A stretch of 64,000 bases of DNA, from positions 1 to 64,000 of the forward strand of contig NZ_PFXK01000004.1 in assembly GCF_002812955.1 (NCBI RefSeq). The letters are read 5' to 3'. This stretch comes from Vibrio sp. HA2012. GTDB lineage: Bacteria > Pseudomonadota > Gammaproteobacteria > Enterobacterales > Vibrionaceae. Numbering within the stretch: the first letter of the stretch is position 1; every line of letters begins with the position of its first letter. The notes under the pieces were generated by a model that worked only from the letters and a program-made list of their open reading frames with translations, was not told the origin of the DNA and did no database searches. Shown in pieces: positions 9,245 through 17,187 of the stretch. The position numbers were made by a program, and so were the translations under genes.

Positions 9245-10483
9245 TTATTCTTCTGAATGCAGCACGCGGGCACGGATAGTCCCTTCGATACCTTTCAGTT
9301 TTTCCAGCGCTTCGTAGGCACGGTCGGACTCAACGTCGATAACCACATAACCGAACTCAGCAGACGTCTGCAGATACTGACCTACAATGTTGATACCGTC
9401 TTCAGCGAAAATGGTGTTGATCTTATTCAGGATACCCGGACGGTTCTCGTGAATATGCAGCAGACGGGAAGCGTTTCTGTGACCCGGAAGCGATACTTCA
9501 GGGAAGTTAACACTGGACAGGGTTGAACCGTTGTCGGAGTATTTCGCCAGTTTCCCGGCCACTTCGATACCGATATTTTCCTGAGCTTCCTGAGTCGAGC
9601 CCCCCACATGCGGAGTCAGGATCACGTTGTCGAACTTAGTCAGCGGAGATTCAAACAGATCGGCATTGGTTTTCGGTTCTACAGGGAATACATCCACGGC
9701 GGCACCATGGATATGACCGGTTTCCAGTGCCTCACACAGCGCAGGGATATCGACCACAGTACCGCGCGCTGCGTTGATAAAGATAGAGCCTGGCTTCATC
9801 TGTGCAAACTGTTCGCTGCCCATCATATTTTTGGTATCCGGTGTTTCCGGCACGTGCAGGCTGATCACGTCACATTTTTCCAGCAGTTCTTTCAGCGTAT
9901 GCACCTGAGTGGCATTACCCAGAGAAAGTTTACTTTCAATATCATAGTAATACACGCGCATACCCAGGTTTTCAGCAATAATACTCAACTGAGTACCGAT
10001 ATGGCCGTAACCGATAATACCCAGACGCTTACCACGGGCTTCGTAAGACGCATCCGCCGATTTTTTCCAGATACCACGGTGAGCGGCTGCACTTTTTTCC
10101 GGAATGCCGCGCATCAGCAGAAGGATTTCACCCAGAACCAGTTCGGCAACACTTCGGGTGTTGGAGAATGGGGCATTGAACACTGGAATACCGCGTTTGG
10201 CCGCAGCATTAAGATCAACCTGATTGGTACCGATACAGAAACAGCCAACGGCGACCAGTTTATTTGCGGCTGCAAATACTTCTTCAGTTAAATTACTGCG
10301 GGAGCGGATACCGATAAAGTGCACATCTTTTACTGCTTCCAGCAGTTCCTCTTCGGAAAGGGAGCCTTTGTGGTATTCGATGTTGGTGTAACCTGCCGCT
10401 TCCAGAACTTCAACAGAAGAAGGGTGGAGACCTTCAAGAAGTAAAAATTTAATTTTGTCTTTTTCCAGTGATACTTTGGCCAT
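9245..10483 (-). CDS. serA: D-3-phosphoglycerate dehydrogenase
   Basis: First committed step of serine synthesis: NAD-dependent oxidation of 3-phosphoglycerate. At 412 residues it is close to E. coli SerA (410). The Rossmann motif GYGHIG is at 158-163. The catalytic Arg (NAARGTVVD), Glu and His (TPHVGGSTQEAQ) follow. A C-terminal ACT domain (about 340-412, LHIHENRPGILNKINTIF) is the known site of serine feedback inhibition. The gene is monocistronic with its own leader, downstream of rpiA as in many enterics and vibrios. Confidence 0.97.
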   Translation of the reverse strand: MAKVSLEKDKIKFLLLEGLHPSSVEVLEAAGYTNIEYHKGSLSEEELLEAVKDVHFIGIRSRSNLTEEVFAAANKLVAVGCFCIGTNQVDLNAAAKRGIPVFNAPFSNTRSVAELVLGEILLLMRGIPEKSAAAHRGIWKKSADASYEARGKRLGIIGYGHIGTQLSIIAENLGMRVYYYDIESKLSLGNATQVHTLKELLEKCDVISLHVPETPDTKNMMGSEQFAQMKPGSIFINAARGTVVDIPALCEALETGHIHGAAVDVFPVEPKTNADLFESPLTKFDNVILTPHVGGSTQEAQENIGIEVAGKLAKYSDNGSTLSSVNFPEVSLPGHRNASRLLHIHENRPGILNKINTIFAEDGINIVGQYLQTSAEFGYVVIDVESDRAYEALEKLKGIEGTIRARVLHSEE

Positions 10484-10764
10484 TTATTCTCGTCCTTAAA
10501 ATGGGATGCAAACTGGCGCACATATTATAGATAGGAGGACTTCAGTAGTTATCCGCGTTTATGGCAGAAAATGCCGGCGGTTTGGTAAAACTTAACGAAG
10601 TGGCAGAAGCTTTCCTGTTGATAAAACAGATAAAAATGAAGAAAGCCAGTTCCTTGTGCGTCTTCCGGAGACTGTTTAACCCTGCAAAGCGGAGCCAAAC
10701 AGCAAACCTTGCCCAATAAACTATCAAAAAAAAGTCGTTTGGGTAAGAAAATTACAGCAATTAA

Positions 10765-10796
10765 TCAAAAAAAACGGCGCACTTTGGCACCGTTTG
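10765..10796 (-). terminator. Second minus-strand terminator downstream of rpiA
   Basis: Read on the minus strand, an ACGGTGC/GCGCCGT-type stem with one mismatch is followed by eight T. It lies about 80 bases after the rpiA stop and probably insulates serA. Confidence 0.7.
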
Positions 10797-10836
10797 TAAT
10801 GAAATAACGAAATAAGATATATAAGTTATTTATATC

Positions 10837-10866
10837 ATTTAAAAACCGGGGAGAAATACCCGGTAA
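10837..10866 (-). terminator. Intrinsic terminator after rpiA
   Basis: On the minus strand, the stem ACCGGG/CCCGGT is followed by a T-rich tail, just behind the rpiA stop. Confidence 0.75.
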
Positions 10867-10873
10867 ATGATAA

Positions 10874-11530
10874 TTATTCTTCGATCACCGCACCTTCCGG
10901 CGTTCCGGTGATCACAATATCAGCACCACGGTGAGCAAACAGGCCAACGGTCACCACACCGGCGATGGCATTAATCTTATCTTCCAGCCCCTTAGGGTCG
11001 GTAATAGACAAACCGCGAACATCCAGAATAATATTGCCGTTGTCGGTCACCACGTTTTCACGGTAAACCGGGTAGCCCCCCAGTTTAACCAGCTCACGGG
11101 CGACATAGGCACGTGCCATCGGGATCACTTCAACCGGCAGCGGGAATTCACCCAGCACATCGACTTTTTTAGAGCCATCCACAATGCAGACAAATTTATC
11201 GGAAATCGCCGCAATGATCTTTTCCCGGGTCAGAGCCGCACCACCACCTTTGATCATATCGCGGGCAGAGTTGATCTCGTCTGCTCCGTCGACATAAACA
11301 TCCAGCTTATCGACATCGTTACAGTCGAACACTTCAATACCCAGAGCCTTCAGCTTTTCAGTGGAGTCAACAGAACTTGATACCGCACCTTTGATTTCAT
11401 TCTTTTTTGTGCCCAGTGCATCGATGAAGTGTTTCACTGTTGAGCCGGTTCCGACACCGACAATACTGTCCGGTTTAACGTATTTCAGTGCTGCCCAGCC
11501 AGCTTCTTTTTTCATTTCATCTTGAGTCAT
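10874..11530 (-). CDS. rpiA: Ribose-5-phosphate isomerase A
   Basis: Interconverts ribose 5-phosphate and ribulose 5-phosphate in the pentose phosphate pathway. The 218 residues are the standard RpiA length. Visible motifs are the phosphate loop [15 protein letters not shown] (about 26-40), the active-site region YVDGADEIN (about 79-87) and [13 protein letters not shown] strong GGAGAT ribosome-binding site precedes the ATG on the minus strand. It is flanked by 5-FCL upstream and serA downstream, the conserved gammaproteobacterial order. Confidence 0.97.
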   Translation of the reverse strand: MTQDEMKKEAGWAALKYVKPDSIVGVGTGSTVKHFIDALGTKKNEIKGAVSSSVDSTEKLKALGIEVFDCNDVDKLDVYVDGADEINSARDMIKGGGAALTREKIIAAISDKFVCIVDGSKKVDVLGEFPLPVEVIPMARAYVARELVKLGGYPVYRENVVTDNGNIILDVRGLSITDPKGLEDKINAIAGVVTVGLFAHRGADIVITGTPEGAVIEE

Positions 11531-11624
11531 GCCTATCTCCTGAATAGCAAATGTGGGGGTGAGTAATAGCCGTGCGGATTATATACCTAAGCAGAGCCAA
11601 TATGCGAGCCTGCTATTTTAGGTT

Positions 11625-11688
11625 GTTACCCGTTTAGATCGTTACCAGTTTAAATTGTTACCCGTATAGATTGTTACCAGTGCCAGAT
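11625..11688. repeat. Four-copy 16-bp tandem repeat
   Basis: GTTACC recurs at 11625, 11641, 11657 and 11673, with similar downstream bases in each 16-base unit. The last unit runs into the 3' end of the 5-FCL gene and includes its stop codon on the minus strand. Confidence 0.85.
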
Positions 11689-12297
11689 TTTGCCGGGTGT
11701 CACAACCACAGGCAGGGGAACATCCCAGTGTTCTGTCGGCAGGTGCTGAACAAACTGACAATCATGGGCAATACCCACCGGGCGGGGGCCGGTGCGGGAG
11801 CGGAACCAGTTTTCCAGCGTGCGGTCATAATAGCCGCCACCCATGCCCAGACGATGGCCTTCACTGTCAAAAGCCACCAGTGGGGTGAAAATGATATCCA
11901 GCTCAGCCACTGGGATCACTTTGGTGACATCCAGCTTCGGCTCCTGAATATTAAATTTATTCTCTGTCATTGCACTGTCCGGTGCGTACTCAAGAAACAA
12001 CAGATGTCCGGGAGAGAAAGGATGCAGAACGGGGAGACAGACGGTTATCCCCTGTTGCCAGAAATACTCGATCATCGGATGGGTATCCAGCTCACCGTCA
12101 ACCGAGAGATAAATTGCGATCTTCCGGGCAGACTGAACCACAGGAAGTTGTTGCAGATTAAACAGGGCATCTTCACAGGCAAGGGTCTGTTCCAGTGACG
12201 TTAAAGACTGGCGGCGGGTTCGGATGTCCCGGCGGATCCTAGTACGTTCTTCCTGATGTGTCGGGATAAAGGTGGTGGTGTTTTGTGTCTGTTTCAT
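11674..12297 (-). CDS. ygfA: 5-formyltetrahydrofolate cyclo-ligase
   Basis: ATP-dependent conversion of 5-formyl-THF to 5,10-methenyl-THF (folate salvage; in E. coli also tied to persistence). The 207 residues contain the family motif GMGGGYYDRTLENW (about 152-165) and the nucleotide-binding RRDIRTRRQSL near the N-terminus. The ATG lies directly behind the 3' end of 6S RNA on the same strand. This is the classic ssrS-ygfA arrangement, in which read-through from the 6S promoter expresses ygfA. Its 3' end lies within a 16-bp tandem repeat. Confidence 0.93.
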   Translation of the reverse strand: MKQTQNTTTFIPTHQEERTRIRRDIRTRRQSLTSLEQTLACEDALFNLQQLPVVQSARKIAIYLSVDGELDTHPMIEYFWQQGITVCLPVLHPFSPGHLLFLEYAPDSAMTENKFNIQEPKLDVTKVIPVAELDIIFTPLVAFDSEGHRLGMGGGYYDRTLENWFRSRTGPRPVGIAHDCQFVQHLPTEHWDVPLPVVVTPGKIWHW

Positions 12298-12298
12298 A

Positions 12299-12481
12299 AG
12301 GGATACCCCAGAGTGCCGTCGCGGATATTGACCCTTGAACCAGCTGGTTCAAGGCGGATCAGCAATGATAACCGTAGGCTTCTCGGTACGGGCCGAGCCT
12401 GCTCAATAGCTACCAAGTACTAACCCTTTGGTATTGCTTATCGGCTCAGGGACGTTATCCTGCTGACAAACACCCCAGGGT
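12299..12481 (-). ncRNA. ssrS: 6S RNA
   Basis: Global regulator that binds sigma-70 RNA polymerase holoenzyme as a promoter mimic. Read on the minus strand, the segment has the complementary ends CCTGGGGTG and CACTCTGGGG, the CCCTGAGCCGATA box, the GCTCGG...CCGAGAAGCC central bubble region and the CCTTGAACC...GGTTCAAGGG hairpin seen in E. coli 6S RNA. Its position between zapA and ygfA is conserved. Exact ends were not determined; about 183 bases are bracketed. Confidence 0.93.
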
Positions 12482-12504
12482 AAAACTGTTATGAGAGAAA
12501 ACGA

Positions 12505-12807
12505 TCAATCGTTACTCAGTTTGCTCAGTGTCTCTTCCAGAGAGGCACTCAAGCGTTGCATTCGTTCAGAGAGCTGGTTTTTCTGCTTCTCTACTTCAAG
12601 TTTAGACTCTTGCAGCTCATAACACACGTTAAGAGCCGCAAAGGTGAGCAGCTTTTCGCTATTGGTGATCTGAGTCCGTTTGGCCAGCTCCTGCAGACGG
12701 TTATCCAGCTCGGTTGCTGCCTGACGCAGCGAGTCTTCCTGTCCGGGGGGACAGTTAACCTGCATCGGCTTACCCAAAATCTCAATTTCGACTGCTTGAT
12801 TACTCAT
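12505..12807 (-). CDS. zapA: Cell division protein ZapA
   Basis: Small cytoplasmic protein that crosslinks FtsZ protofilaments at the division ring. It has 100 residues: an N-terminal globular part (VEIEILGKPMQVNCPPGQE) and a long C-terminal coiled coil (about 55-98) rich in E/Q/L heptads. The frame is open upstream to 12924, but the ATG at 12807 (MSNQAVEIEILG) matches the family N-terminus and is preferred. It is divergent from ygfB and upstream of 6S RNA, as in E. coli. Confidence 0.92.
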   Translation of the reverse strand: MSNQAVEIEILGKPMQVNCPPGQEDSLRQAATELDNRLQELAKRTQITNSEKLLTFAALNVCYELQESKLEVEKQKNQLSERMQRLSASLEETLSKLSND

Positions 12808-13052
12808 TCCCGGAAACTCTTGCCTCGCAACAGACGTGTCTTTATTGCCGAACCGGCATAACCACCGAGAAAGCACTATAGGGAATGCGTTAAGAAGATT
12901 CAAGGGTTTCGCAACGGGAATCATTGGATCGAATACGGATCAGTCAGGAAATCAGCAAGGTGAGCAAATGCTGTACAGATTGATACCAACGTTTTCGCCC
13001 GCTGGATGAAGTGTTACGATTAGCCCTTATTCAAATTAAATGAGCATTACCC

Positions 13053-13622
13053 ATGAGCGAAAAAACTCTTCCCGACTATGCGGCTGTAGCCTCTGATCTG
13101 CAGTCTTCCGGCCTTTCCGTAACTCCGGCAGAATTACAGGGGCTGCTGACCGGCATGTTGAGTGGCGGTCTTTCTGTCAGCGATAAAAGCTGGCAGCCGC
13201 TGCTGTATGATTATACCAATGATGGTATGGGCTGGCCGGTTCGCGCTCTAACAACCGCGGAGAACCTGTTCTCACTGGCTGCGAAAGAGCTGACCGGCGG
13301 CATGATGACACTCTCTTTGCTGCTGCCGTCGGAAGCCGGACTGATGGAACTGGCCGATGAGGTTTCAGAGTGGGTGAATCACTTTATTTCCGGTCTTGGA
13401 CTGGCCAATGCGACACTGAATCAGATCCCGGACGATGTCAGAGAAGCGCTGGCGGATCTGGAAGAGATGGCTAAGCTGGGCATTGATGAAGAGGGTGATC
13501 TGGCTGAACAGGAGGAACTGCTGGAGCAGGTGATTGAACATATTAAGGTGTGTGTCCTGACGGTCCATGCCGAATATGGCGAGAAACCGTCTGCAAGCGC
13601 CAAAGAGCCGACCATTCATTGA
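13053..13622 (+). CDS. ygfB: UPF0149 family protein YgfB
   Basis: Conserved small protein, 189 residues, all-helical fold with an acidic C-terminal half ([23 protein letters not shown] spread over about 138-160). Family members in Pseudomonas modulate gene regulation; the role here is unknown. It heads the ygfB-ubiH-ubiI transcript. In E. coli pepP sits between ygfB and ubiH, but here ubiH starts 17 bases after the ygfB stop. Confidence 0.9.
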   Translation: MSEKTLPDYAAVASDLQSSGLSVTPAELQGLLTGMLSGGLSVSDKSWQPLLYDYTNDGMGWPVRALTTAENLFSLAAKELTGGMMTLSLLLPSEAGLMELADEVSEWVNHFISGLGLANATLNQIPDDVREALADLEEMAKLGIDEEGDLAEQEELLEQVIEHIKVCVLTVHAEYGEKPSASAKEPTIH

Positions 13623-13638
13623 CGGAAGGGTTTGGAAA

Positions 13639-14904
13639 ATGACGCATTATGACATCGTCATTGCCGGAGGCGGTATGGTCGGTTCCACGCTGGCTCTGGC
13701 TTTGGAAACGCTGGCGAAAGGGCGTCTTTCTGTTGCGGTGGTGGAACCATTCCGTGCTGGGGATGACCATCCCGGTTTCGATGCCCGGTCGATTGCGTTG
13801 TCTTATGGTTCGGTACAACTGCTGAAATCTTTTTCCCTGTGGGATGAACTGCAGCCATTTACCGTACCGATCCGCGAGATCCATGTCTCTGACCGGGGGC
13901 ATGCCGGAATGACGCAACTGTCTGCGGCACATTACGGCATCAGTGCGCTGGGATATGTGGCAGAACTGGCGGATATCGGGCGTATTTATCACAGAAAACT
14001 GCAGGCTTCCACGGGTGATTTTTTCTGTCCTGATACGGTTGATAAGATTGAACGCTGTCCGGATAAAAACATCATCAGCTTATCTTCCTGCAGACAGATT
14101 TCCTGCTCTCTGCTGGTGGCGGCGGACGGCACCGCATCCGGCTGTTGTCGTCAACTCGGGCTGACGGAGCGTTGTCACGACGTTCATCAGGTCGCAGTGA
14201 TTGCCAATATTGTCACCGCAGAGCCGCATCATCACCGGGCATTTGAACGTTTTACGGCACATGGCCCTCTGGCTCTTCTGCCCATGAGTGACGGGCGTAT
14301 GTCACTGGTCTGGTGTATGTCTCCACAGCAGGCCGGAGATGTAATGCAGCTTTCTGAGGCCGCATTTTTGCAGCGGCTGCAGACGATGTTCGGCTGGCGG
14401 CTGGGAGCCATGCAGAAAGCGGGAGCCAGAACGGCTTACCCGTTACAGATCCGGCAGAAAAACCGGCCGGTGTCACACCGGTTCGTTGCCGTGGGAAATG
14501 CAGCACAGACACTGCATCCGGTTGCCGGACAGGGGTTCAATCTTGGGATCCGGGACGTCGCGACACTGGCAGAACTGCTGGCGGAACAGTGCAATGAAAC
14601 TGACCATGCTGTTTCAGAGGTAAATAGTGTTGTGTCAGAGGTAAATGGTGTTCTGTCAGAAGTAAATAGTGCAACTTGCGGGGGAAAAGATGTCGGAAGT
14701 TTCTCATTTCTTGCACAATACCGGCAACGCAGAGAGCAGGATTGTTTATCTACGATAGACTTAACAAGTCATCTGGTGGCGTTATTTTCTGATAACCGTC
14801 TGCCTTTAGTGATGGCAAGACAGGCTGGGCTCATGGTGATGGATACCTGTTCTGCTCCGGCCATGCCTTTTTTATTGCGCACACTGGGATTAGTGAAAAG
14901 ATAA
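13639..14904 (+). CDS. ubiH: 2-octaprenyl-6-methoxyphenol hydroxylase UbiH
   Basis: FAD-dependent monooxygenase hydroxylating C1 of the ubiquinone ring precursor. The Rossmann dinucleotide motif GGGMVGSTLAL is at about residues 9-19, and the second FAD motif GNAAQTLHPVAGQGFNLG matches the UbiH subgroup. It is 421 residues, longer than E. coli UbiH (392). The extra length lies largely in an insertion near residues 320-355 made of three 7-residue repeats (S-E-V-N core). The ATG at 13639 is chosen because MTHYDIVIAGGG is the family start and GGAAGGGTTTGG lies just upstream; the frame is open earlier inside ygfB. Confidence 0.93.
   Translation: MTHYDIVIAGGGMVGSTLALALETLAKGRLSVAVVEPFRAGDDHPGFDARSIALSYGSVQLLKSFSLWDELQPFTVPIREIHVSDRGHAGMTQLSAAHYGISALGYVAELADIGRIYHRKLQASTGDFFCPDTVDKIERCPDKNIISLSSCRQISCSLLVAADGTASGCCRQLGLTERCHDVHQVAVIANIVTAEPHHHRAFERFTAHGPLALLPMSDGRMSLVWCMSPQQAGDVMQLSEAAFLQRLQTMFGWRLGAMQKAGARTAYPLQIRQKNRPVSHRFVAVGNAAQTLHPVAGQGFNLGIRDVATLAELLAEQCNETDHAVSEVNSVVSEVNGVLSEVNSATCGGKDVGSFSFLAQYRQRREQDCLSTIDLTSHLVALFSDNRLPLVMARQAGLMVMDTCSAPAMPFLLRTLGLVKR
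14611..14673 (+). repeat. Three-copy in-frame 21-bp repeat inside ubiH
   Basis: Units at 14611-14631, 14632-14652 and 14653-14673 differ by only a few bases. They encode VSEVNSV, VSEVNGV and LSEVNSA. Copy-number change would keep the frame. Confidence 0.95.
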
Positions 14905-14906
14905 TT

Positions 14907-16130
14907 ATGATACAGAGTTTTGACGTCATCATCGTTGGCGGCGGCATGGTCGGTCTGACGTTTGCCGCAGCATTAAAGGAATCGGATCTGCGCATCGCTG
15001 TGATTGAGGAAACACAGCCGAAAACCGAATTAGGCTGGCTGCCTGATGTGCGGGTTTCGGCACTGAACCGTGCCAGCCAGTCTGTGCTGGCTAATCTTGG
15101 TGTCTGGAGCGGGATAGAGCAACGCCGCAGCTCGCCTTATACCGGTATGCATGTCTGGGAACAGGACAGCTTTGCCCGCATCGATTTTTCTGCCGCTCAT
15201 ATCGGTCAGCCTGATCTCGGACATATCGTGGAAAACCGGGTCGTACAACTGGCGCTGCTGGATACTTTGTATAAACAGGAGAATGTCAGCCTATTTATGC
15301 CGGACAGCTGTCAGTGCCTGATCATCGGGGAAAGTGAAGTCTGGCTGACGCTCGACAGCGGCGTATCCCTGACAGGAAAACTGATTGTCGGTGCTGACGG
15401 AGCAAATTCCTGGCTGCGTGAACAGGCGGATATCCCCTTAACCCACTGGGACTACGGACAGTCTGCTATTGTTGCAAACGTACGTACCCATGAGCCGCAT
15501 TGTTCTGTGGCCCGCCAGGTATTTACGCCATACGGGCCTTTGGCTTTTCTGCCGCATGCTGAGCCGGATATGAGTGCTATCGTCTGGTCAGCGGAAACCC
15601 GCAGGGCAGAAAAACTGTTATCGGTCAGCGAACCTGAATTCAATAAAATCCTCAGTGCCGAGTTTGATATGAGTCTGGGACTGTGTGAAGTGATCGGCCA
15701 GCGAGCCGGGTATCCGCTCAGGATGCGTTACGCACGGGATTTTGTACAGGACAGGCTGGCTCTGATCGGTGATGCCGCACACACGATTCATCCGCTTGCC
15801 GGACAGGGGGTCAACCTTGGTCTGATGGATGCGGCAAGTCTGGCTCAGGAAATTCAGCGCCTGTGGAAGGCCGGAGAAGACATCGGTACCCGGATCAATT
15901 TGCGTCCTTACGAGCGGTGGCGCAAAGCGGAAGCGGCCAGAATGATAGCGGCTATGCAGGGATTTAAGGCGTTGTTTGACGGGGATAATCCGGTAAAAAA
16001 ACTGCTGCGCGGATTTGGCATGCAACTGGCGGATCAACTGCCCGGAGCCAAATCTGAACTGATGCAGCGCGCTCTGGGGCTGAAAGGCGAACTGCCCGAA
16101 CTGGCAAGAGATTATTCGTTCAGCGACTAG
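14907..16130 (+). CDS. ubiI: Ubiquinone hydroxylase UbiI/VisC-type FAD monooxygenase
   Basis: FAD-dependent monooxygenase of the UbiH/COQ6 family, expected to hydroxylate C5 in aerobic ubiquinone synthesis. The protein has 407 residues with VGGGMVGLTFAA at about 9-20 and GDAAHTIHPLAGQGVNLGLMD near 285. The aspartate in GDAAH distinguishes it from its neighbour UbiH (GNAAQ). It lies 2 bases after the ubiH stop and is surely co-transcribed. A hairpin CTAGCGGG/CCCGCTAG begins at the stop codon but lacks a T tract. Confidence 0.92.
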   Translation: MIQSFDVIIVGGGMVGLTFAAALKESDLRIAVIEETQPKTELGWLPDVRVSALNRASQSVLANLGVWSGIEQRRSSPYTGMHVWEQDSFARIDFSAAHIGQPDLGHIVENRVVQLALLDTLYKQENVSLFMPDSCQCLIIGESEVWLTLDSGVSLTGKLIVGADGANSWLREQADIPLTHWDYGQSAIVANVRTHEPHCSVARQVFTPYGPLAFLPHAEPDMSAIVWSAETRRAEKLLSVSEPEFNKILSAEFDMSLGLCEVIGQRAGYPLRMRYARDFVQDRLALIGDAAHTIHPLAGQGVNLGLMDAASLAQEIQRLWKAGEDIGTRINLRPYERWRKAEAARMIAAMQGFKALFDGDNPVKKLLRGFGMQLADQLPGAKSELMQRALGLKGELPELARDYSFSD

Positions 16131-16160
16131 CGGGCTCAGGCTTCAGGCCTTTCCCGCTAG
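16127..16160 (+). terminator. Hairpin at the ubiI stop codon
   Basis: The arms CTAGCGGG (16127-16134) and CCCGCTAG (16153-16160) overlap the stop codon, with a small inner AGGC/GCCT stem. No T run follows, so it may stabilise the 3' end rather than terminate. Confidence 0.4.
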
Positions 16161-16173
16161 CTCTTCATACTTT

Positions 16174-16205
16174 GTTGCTTATTCTCTATGTTGCTTATTC
16201 TTTAT
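16174..16205. repeat. Two-copy 16-bp tandem repeat after ubiI
   Basis: GTTGCTTATTCTCTAT (16174-16189) is followed directly by GTTGCTTATTCTTTAT (16190-16205), one mismatch. Confidence 0.8.
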
Positions 16206-16223
16206 TCTGCGGCCTGTCCTCAT

Positions 16224-16247
16224 CCGTCTGTACGGGAATACAGACGG
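16224..16247. repeat. Inverted repeat between ubiI and ytfK
   Basis: The arms CCGTCTGTA and TACAGACGG (9 bp, perfect, 6-base loop) lie between convergent genes. It may act as a shared terminator, but no T tract is visible. Confidence 0.5.
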
Positions 16248-16292
16248 AACCGGAAAAAGCACCGTTTTAGAATAATTATTCTACATCCGCTC

Positions 16293-16499
16293 TCAAGCAT
16301 AAGAGCAGCGCAGCTTCATAATGGCCTGATTGACTTCTTTTACCGTCTTAAAATGTCGCTGTTCCGCACGTTCCGGCAGAATCAACTTACCGTTGTCAAA
16401 CTCAAACTTTCCGACACCGTAGATATAGATTCTACCCTTAAATAACCGACTCACGTGTTTCGCTATCATATTTGGCGTGTAACGCTTAAACAGCCTCAT
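16293..16499 (-). CDS. ytfK: DUF1107 protein YtfK
   Basis: 68 residues, the same length as E. coli YtfK, with the same pattern from RYxPxxxAKxVxxLFxGRxYI through VGxFEFDxGKxxxP to the C-terminal EVNxxxMxL. E. coli YtfK promotes SpoT-dependent (p)ppGpp accumulation under phosphate and fatty-acid limitation; the same role is inferred here. An AAGGAT ribosome-binding site precedes the ATG on the minus strand. In E. coli the gene sits elsewhere (near ytfL/msrA), so this neighbourhood is different. Confidence 0.88.
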   Translation of the reverse strand: MRLFKRYTPNMIAKHVSRLFKGRIYIYGVGKFEFDNGKLILPERAEQRHFKTVKEVNQAIMKLRCSYA

Positions 16500-16795
16500 A
16501 TTTTATCCTTTTTATCTGTCTTGCACGTCGGATTATACAGATACCTATGTGGCACTATTGTGACGGGATTAGGAGAACTTATGCATAACCCCGGCTAATT
16601 TAGTGATTTGTGCTAAGCCTAGCAAAAATGAAGGATAGCCTCCATTTTCAGGCTGTCCGGGCTTGCTTCCTGAGTAAATATCAGAACCTTTTCCGGATAA
16701 AAAATAACCAGAGCCACATAGCGCCTGGCAGGTGTTTTTCCTACAGATCAAGCTTAGTCCGGCTTTTCAGAAATGAGAAATTTTGCACTGAAACA

Positions 16796-16825
16796 ATAAA
16801 AAAAAGCCCGCAAAAAATTGCGGGC
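16796..16825 (-). terminator. Intrinsic terminator of a minus-strand non-coding transcript
   Basis: The stem GCCCGCAA/TTGCGGGC (16818-16825 and 16806-16813, read on the minus strand) is followed by eight T (16805-16798). No protein gene ends just upstream on this strand; the nearest is ygfZ, whose stop lies about 360 bases before it. Confidence 0.9.
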
Positions 16826-17001
16826 GAAATAGTCACAGATGCATTACACAAAAAGTGGATATGACTACCAGAGTCTCCTTACAGACCCGTGAATAGCCAG
16901 TGGATTCACTTTTGACCCGCCGAAGCTATATATCTGCCGGTTCGGCAGAGGGACACAATAGGGCGGGCAAAAGGAGAGTACAGGATTTCTCTGTTTGTGA
17001 A
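16797..17001 (-). ncRNA. Putative structured small RNA
   Basis: A locus of about 205 bases lies between a promoter-like -10 (TATAAA, 17013-17008) and a strong intrinsic terminator, with no open frame of note. It can fold into a closed three-way junction. P1 pairs 16874-16878 with 16973-16977. P2 pairs 16889-16894 with 16904-16909. P3 pairs 16910-16914 and 16916-16921 with 16968-16972 and 16961-16966, and is capped by hairpin 16933-16939/16943-16949. P2/P3 and P3/P1 abut with no unpaired base. It matches none of the sRNA or riboswitch sequences I could compare from memory (Spot 42, GcvB, Qrr, 6S, glycine, TPP). The strand is inferred from the terminator. The 5' end is uncertain. Confidence 0.55.
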
Positions 17002-17032
17002 TATTTATTTATAACTGATCGATAAATATTCA
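16998..17032. promoter_or_regulatory. 11-bp inverted repeat over the putative sRNA promoter
   Basis: TGAATATTTAT (16998-17008) and ATAAATATTCA (17022-17032) are perfect inverted copies with a 13-base spacer. They bracket the -10-like TATAAA on the minus strand, so a dimeric repressor operator is possible. Confidence 0.5.
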
Positions 17033-17050
17033 TGGTGCTACATTTTATTT

Positions 17051-17066
17051 TGTGATCTGTGTCACT
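17051..17066. promoter_or_regulatory. CRP-like binding site
   Basis: TGTGATCTGTGTCACT fits the CRP consensus TGTGA-N6-TCACA with one mismatch. Its centre lies about 57-61 bases upstream of the inferred minus-strand start near 17001, a class-I-like position. No good -35 hexamer is seen, as expected for CRP dependence. Confidence 0.6.
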
Positions 17067-17187
17067 GTTTTGCGCGTTTTATACCCTGTGTAGGAAGAGA
17101 TAACAGACTGGTACTTAATATCTTTTCCGTTCCCATAAGAGGGAACGGAGTGTATGCTATGATCCATAGTGAAAGGCTGGCTGGAGA

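Larger units (their letters stand above)
10484..10873. other. Intergenic region serA-rpiA
   Basis: No gene is recognised in these 390 bases. They hold two minus-strand terminators behind rpiA (listed separately) and, between about 10484 and 10760, the presumed serA promoter region, where I can assign no operator. Confidence 0.6.
16500..17187. other. 688-base gap between ytfK and ygfZ
   Basis: No convincing protein gene is seen. The right part holds a structured, terminator-ended non-coding locus with a CRP-like site (listed separately). The left part (16500-16795) shows nothing I recognise. Confidence 0.6.

Noticed and set aside
10542..10727. 61-codon minus-strand frame upstream of serA
   Set aside because: No family or start signal; lies in the serA promoter region.
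16569..16751. 60-codon minus-strand frame between ytfK and the putative sRNA
   Set aside because: No ribosome-binding site, no recognisable domain, and atypical composition.
16860..16990. Possible glycine riboswitch (GCCGAAG and GGCAAAAGGA fragments on the plus strand)
   Set aside because: Conserved core order of the glycine aptamer is not met and no gcv gene or glycine transporter lies downstream on that strand.
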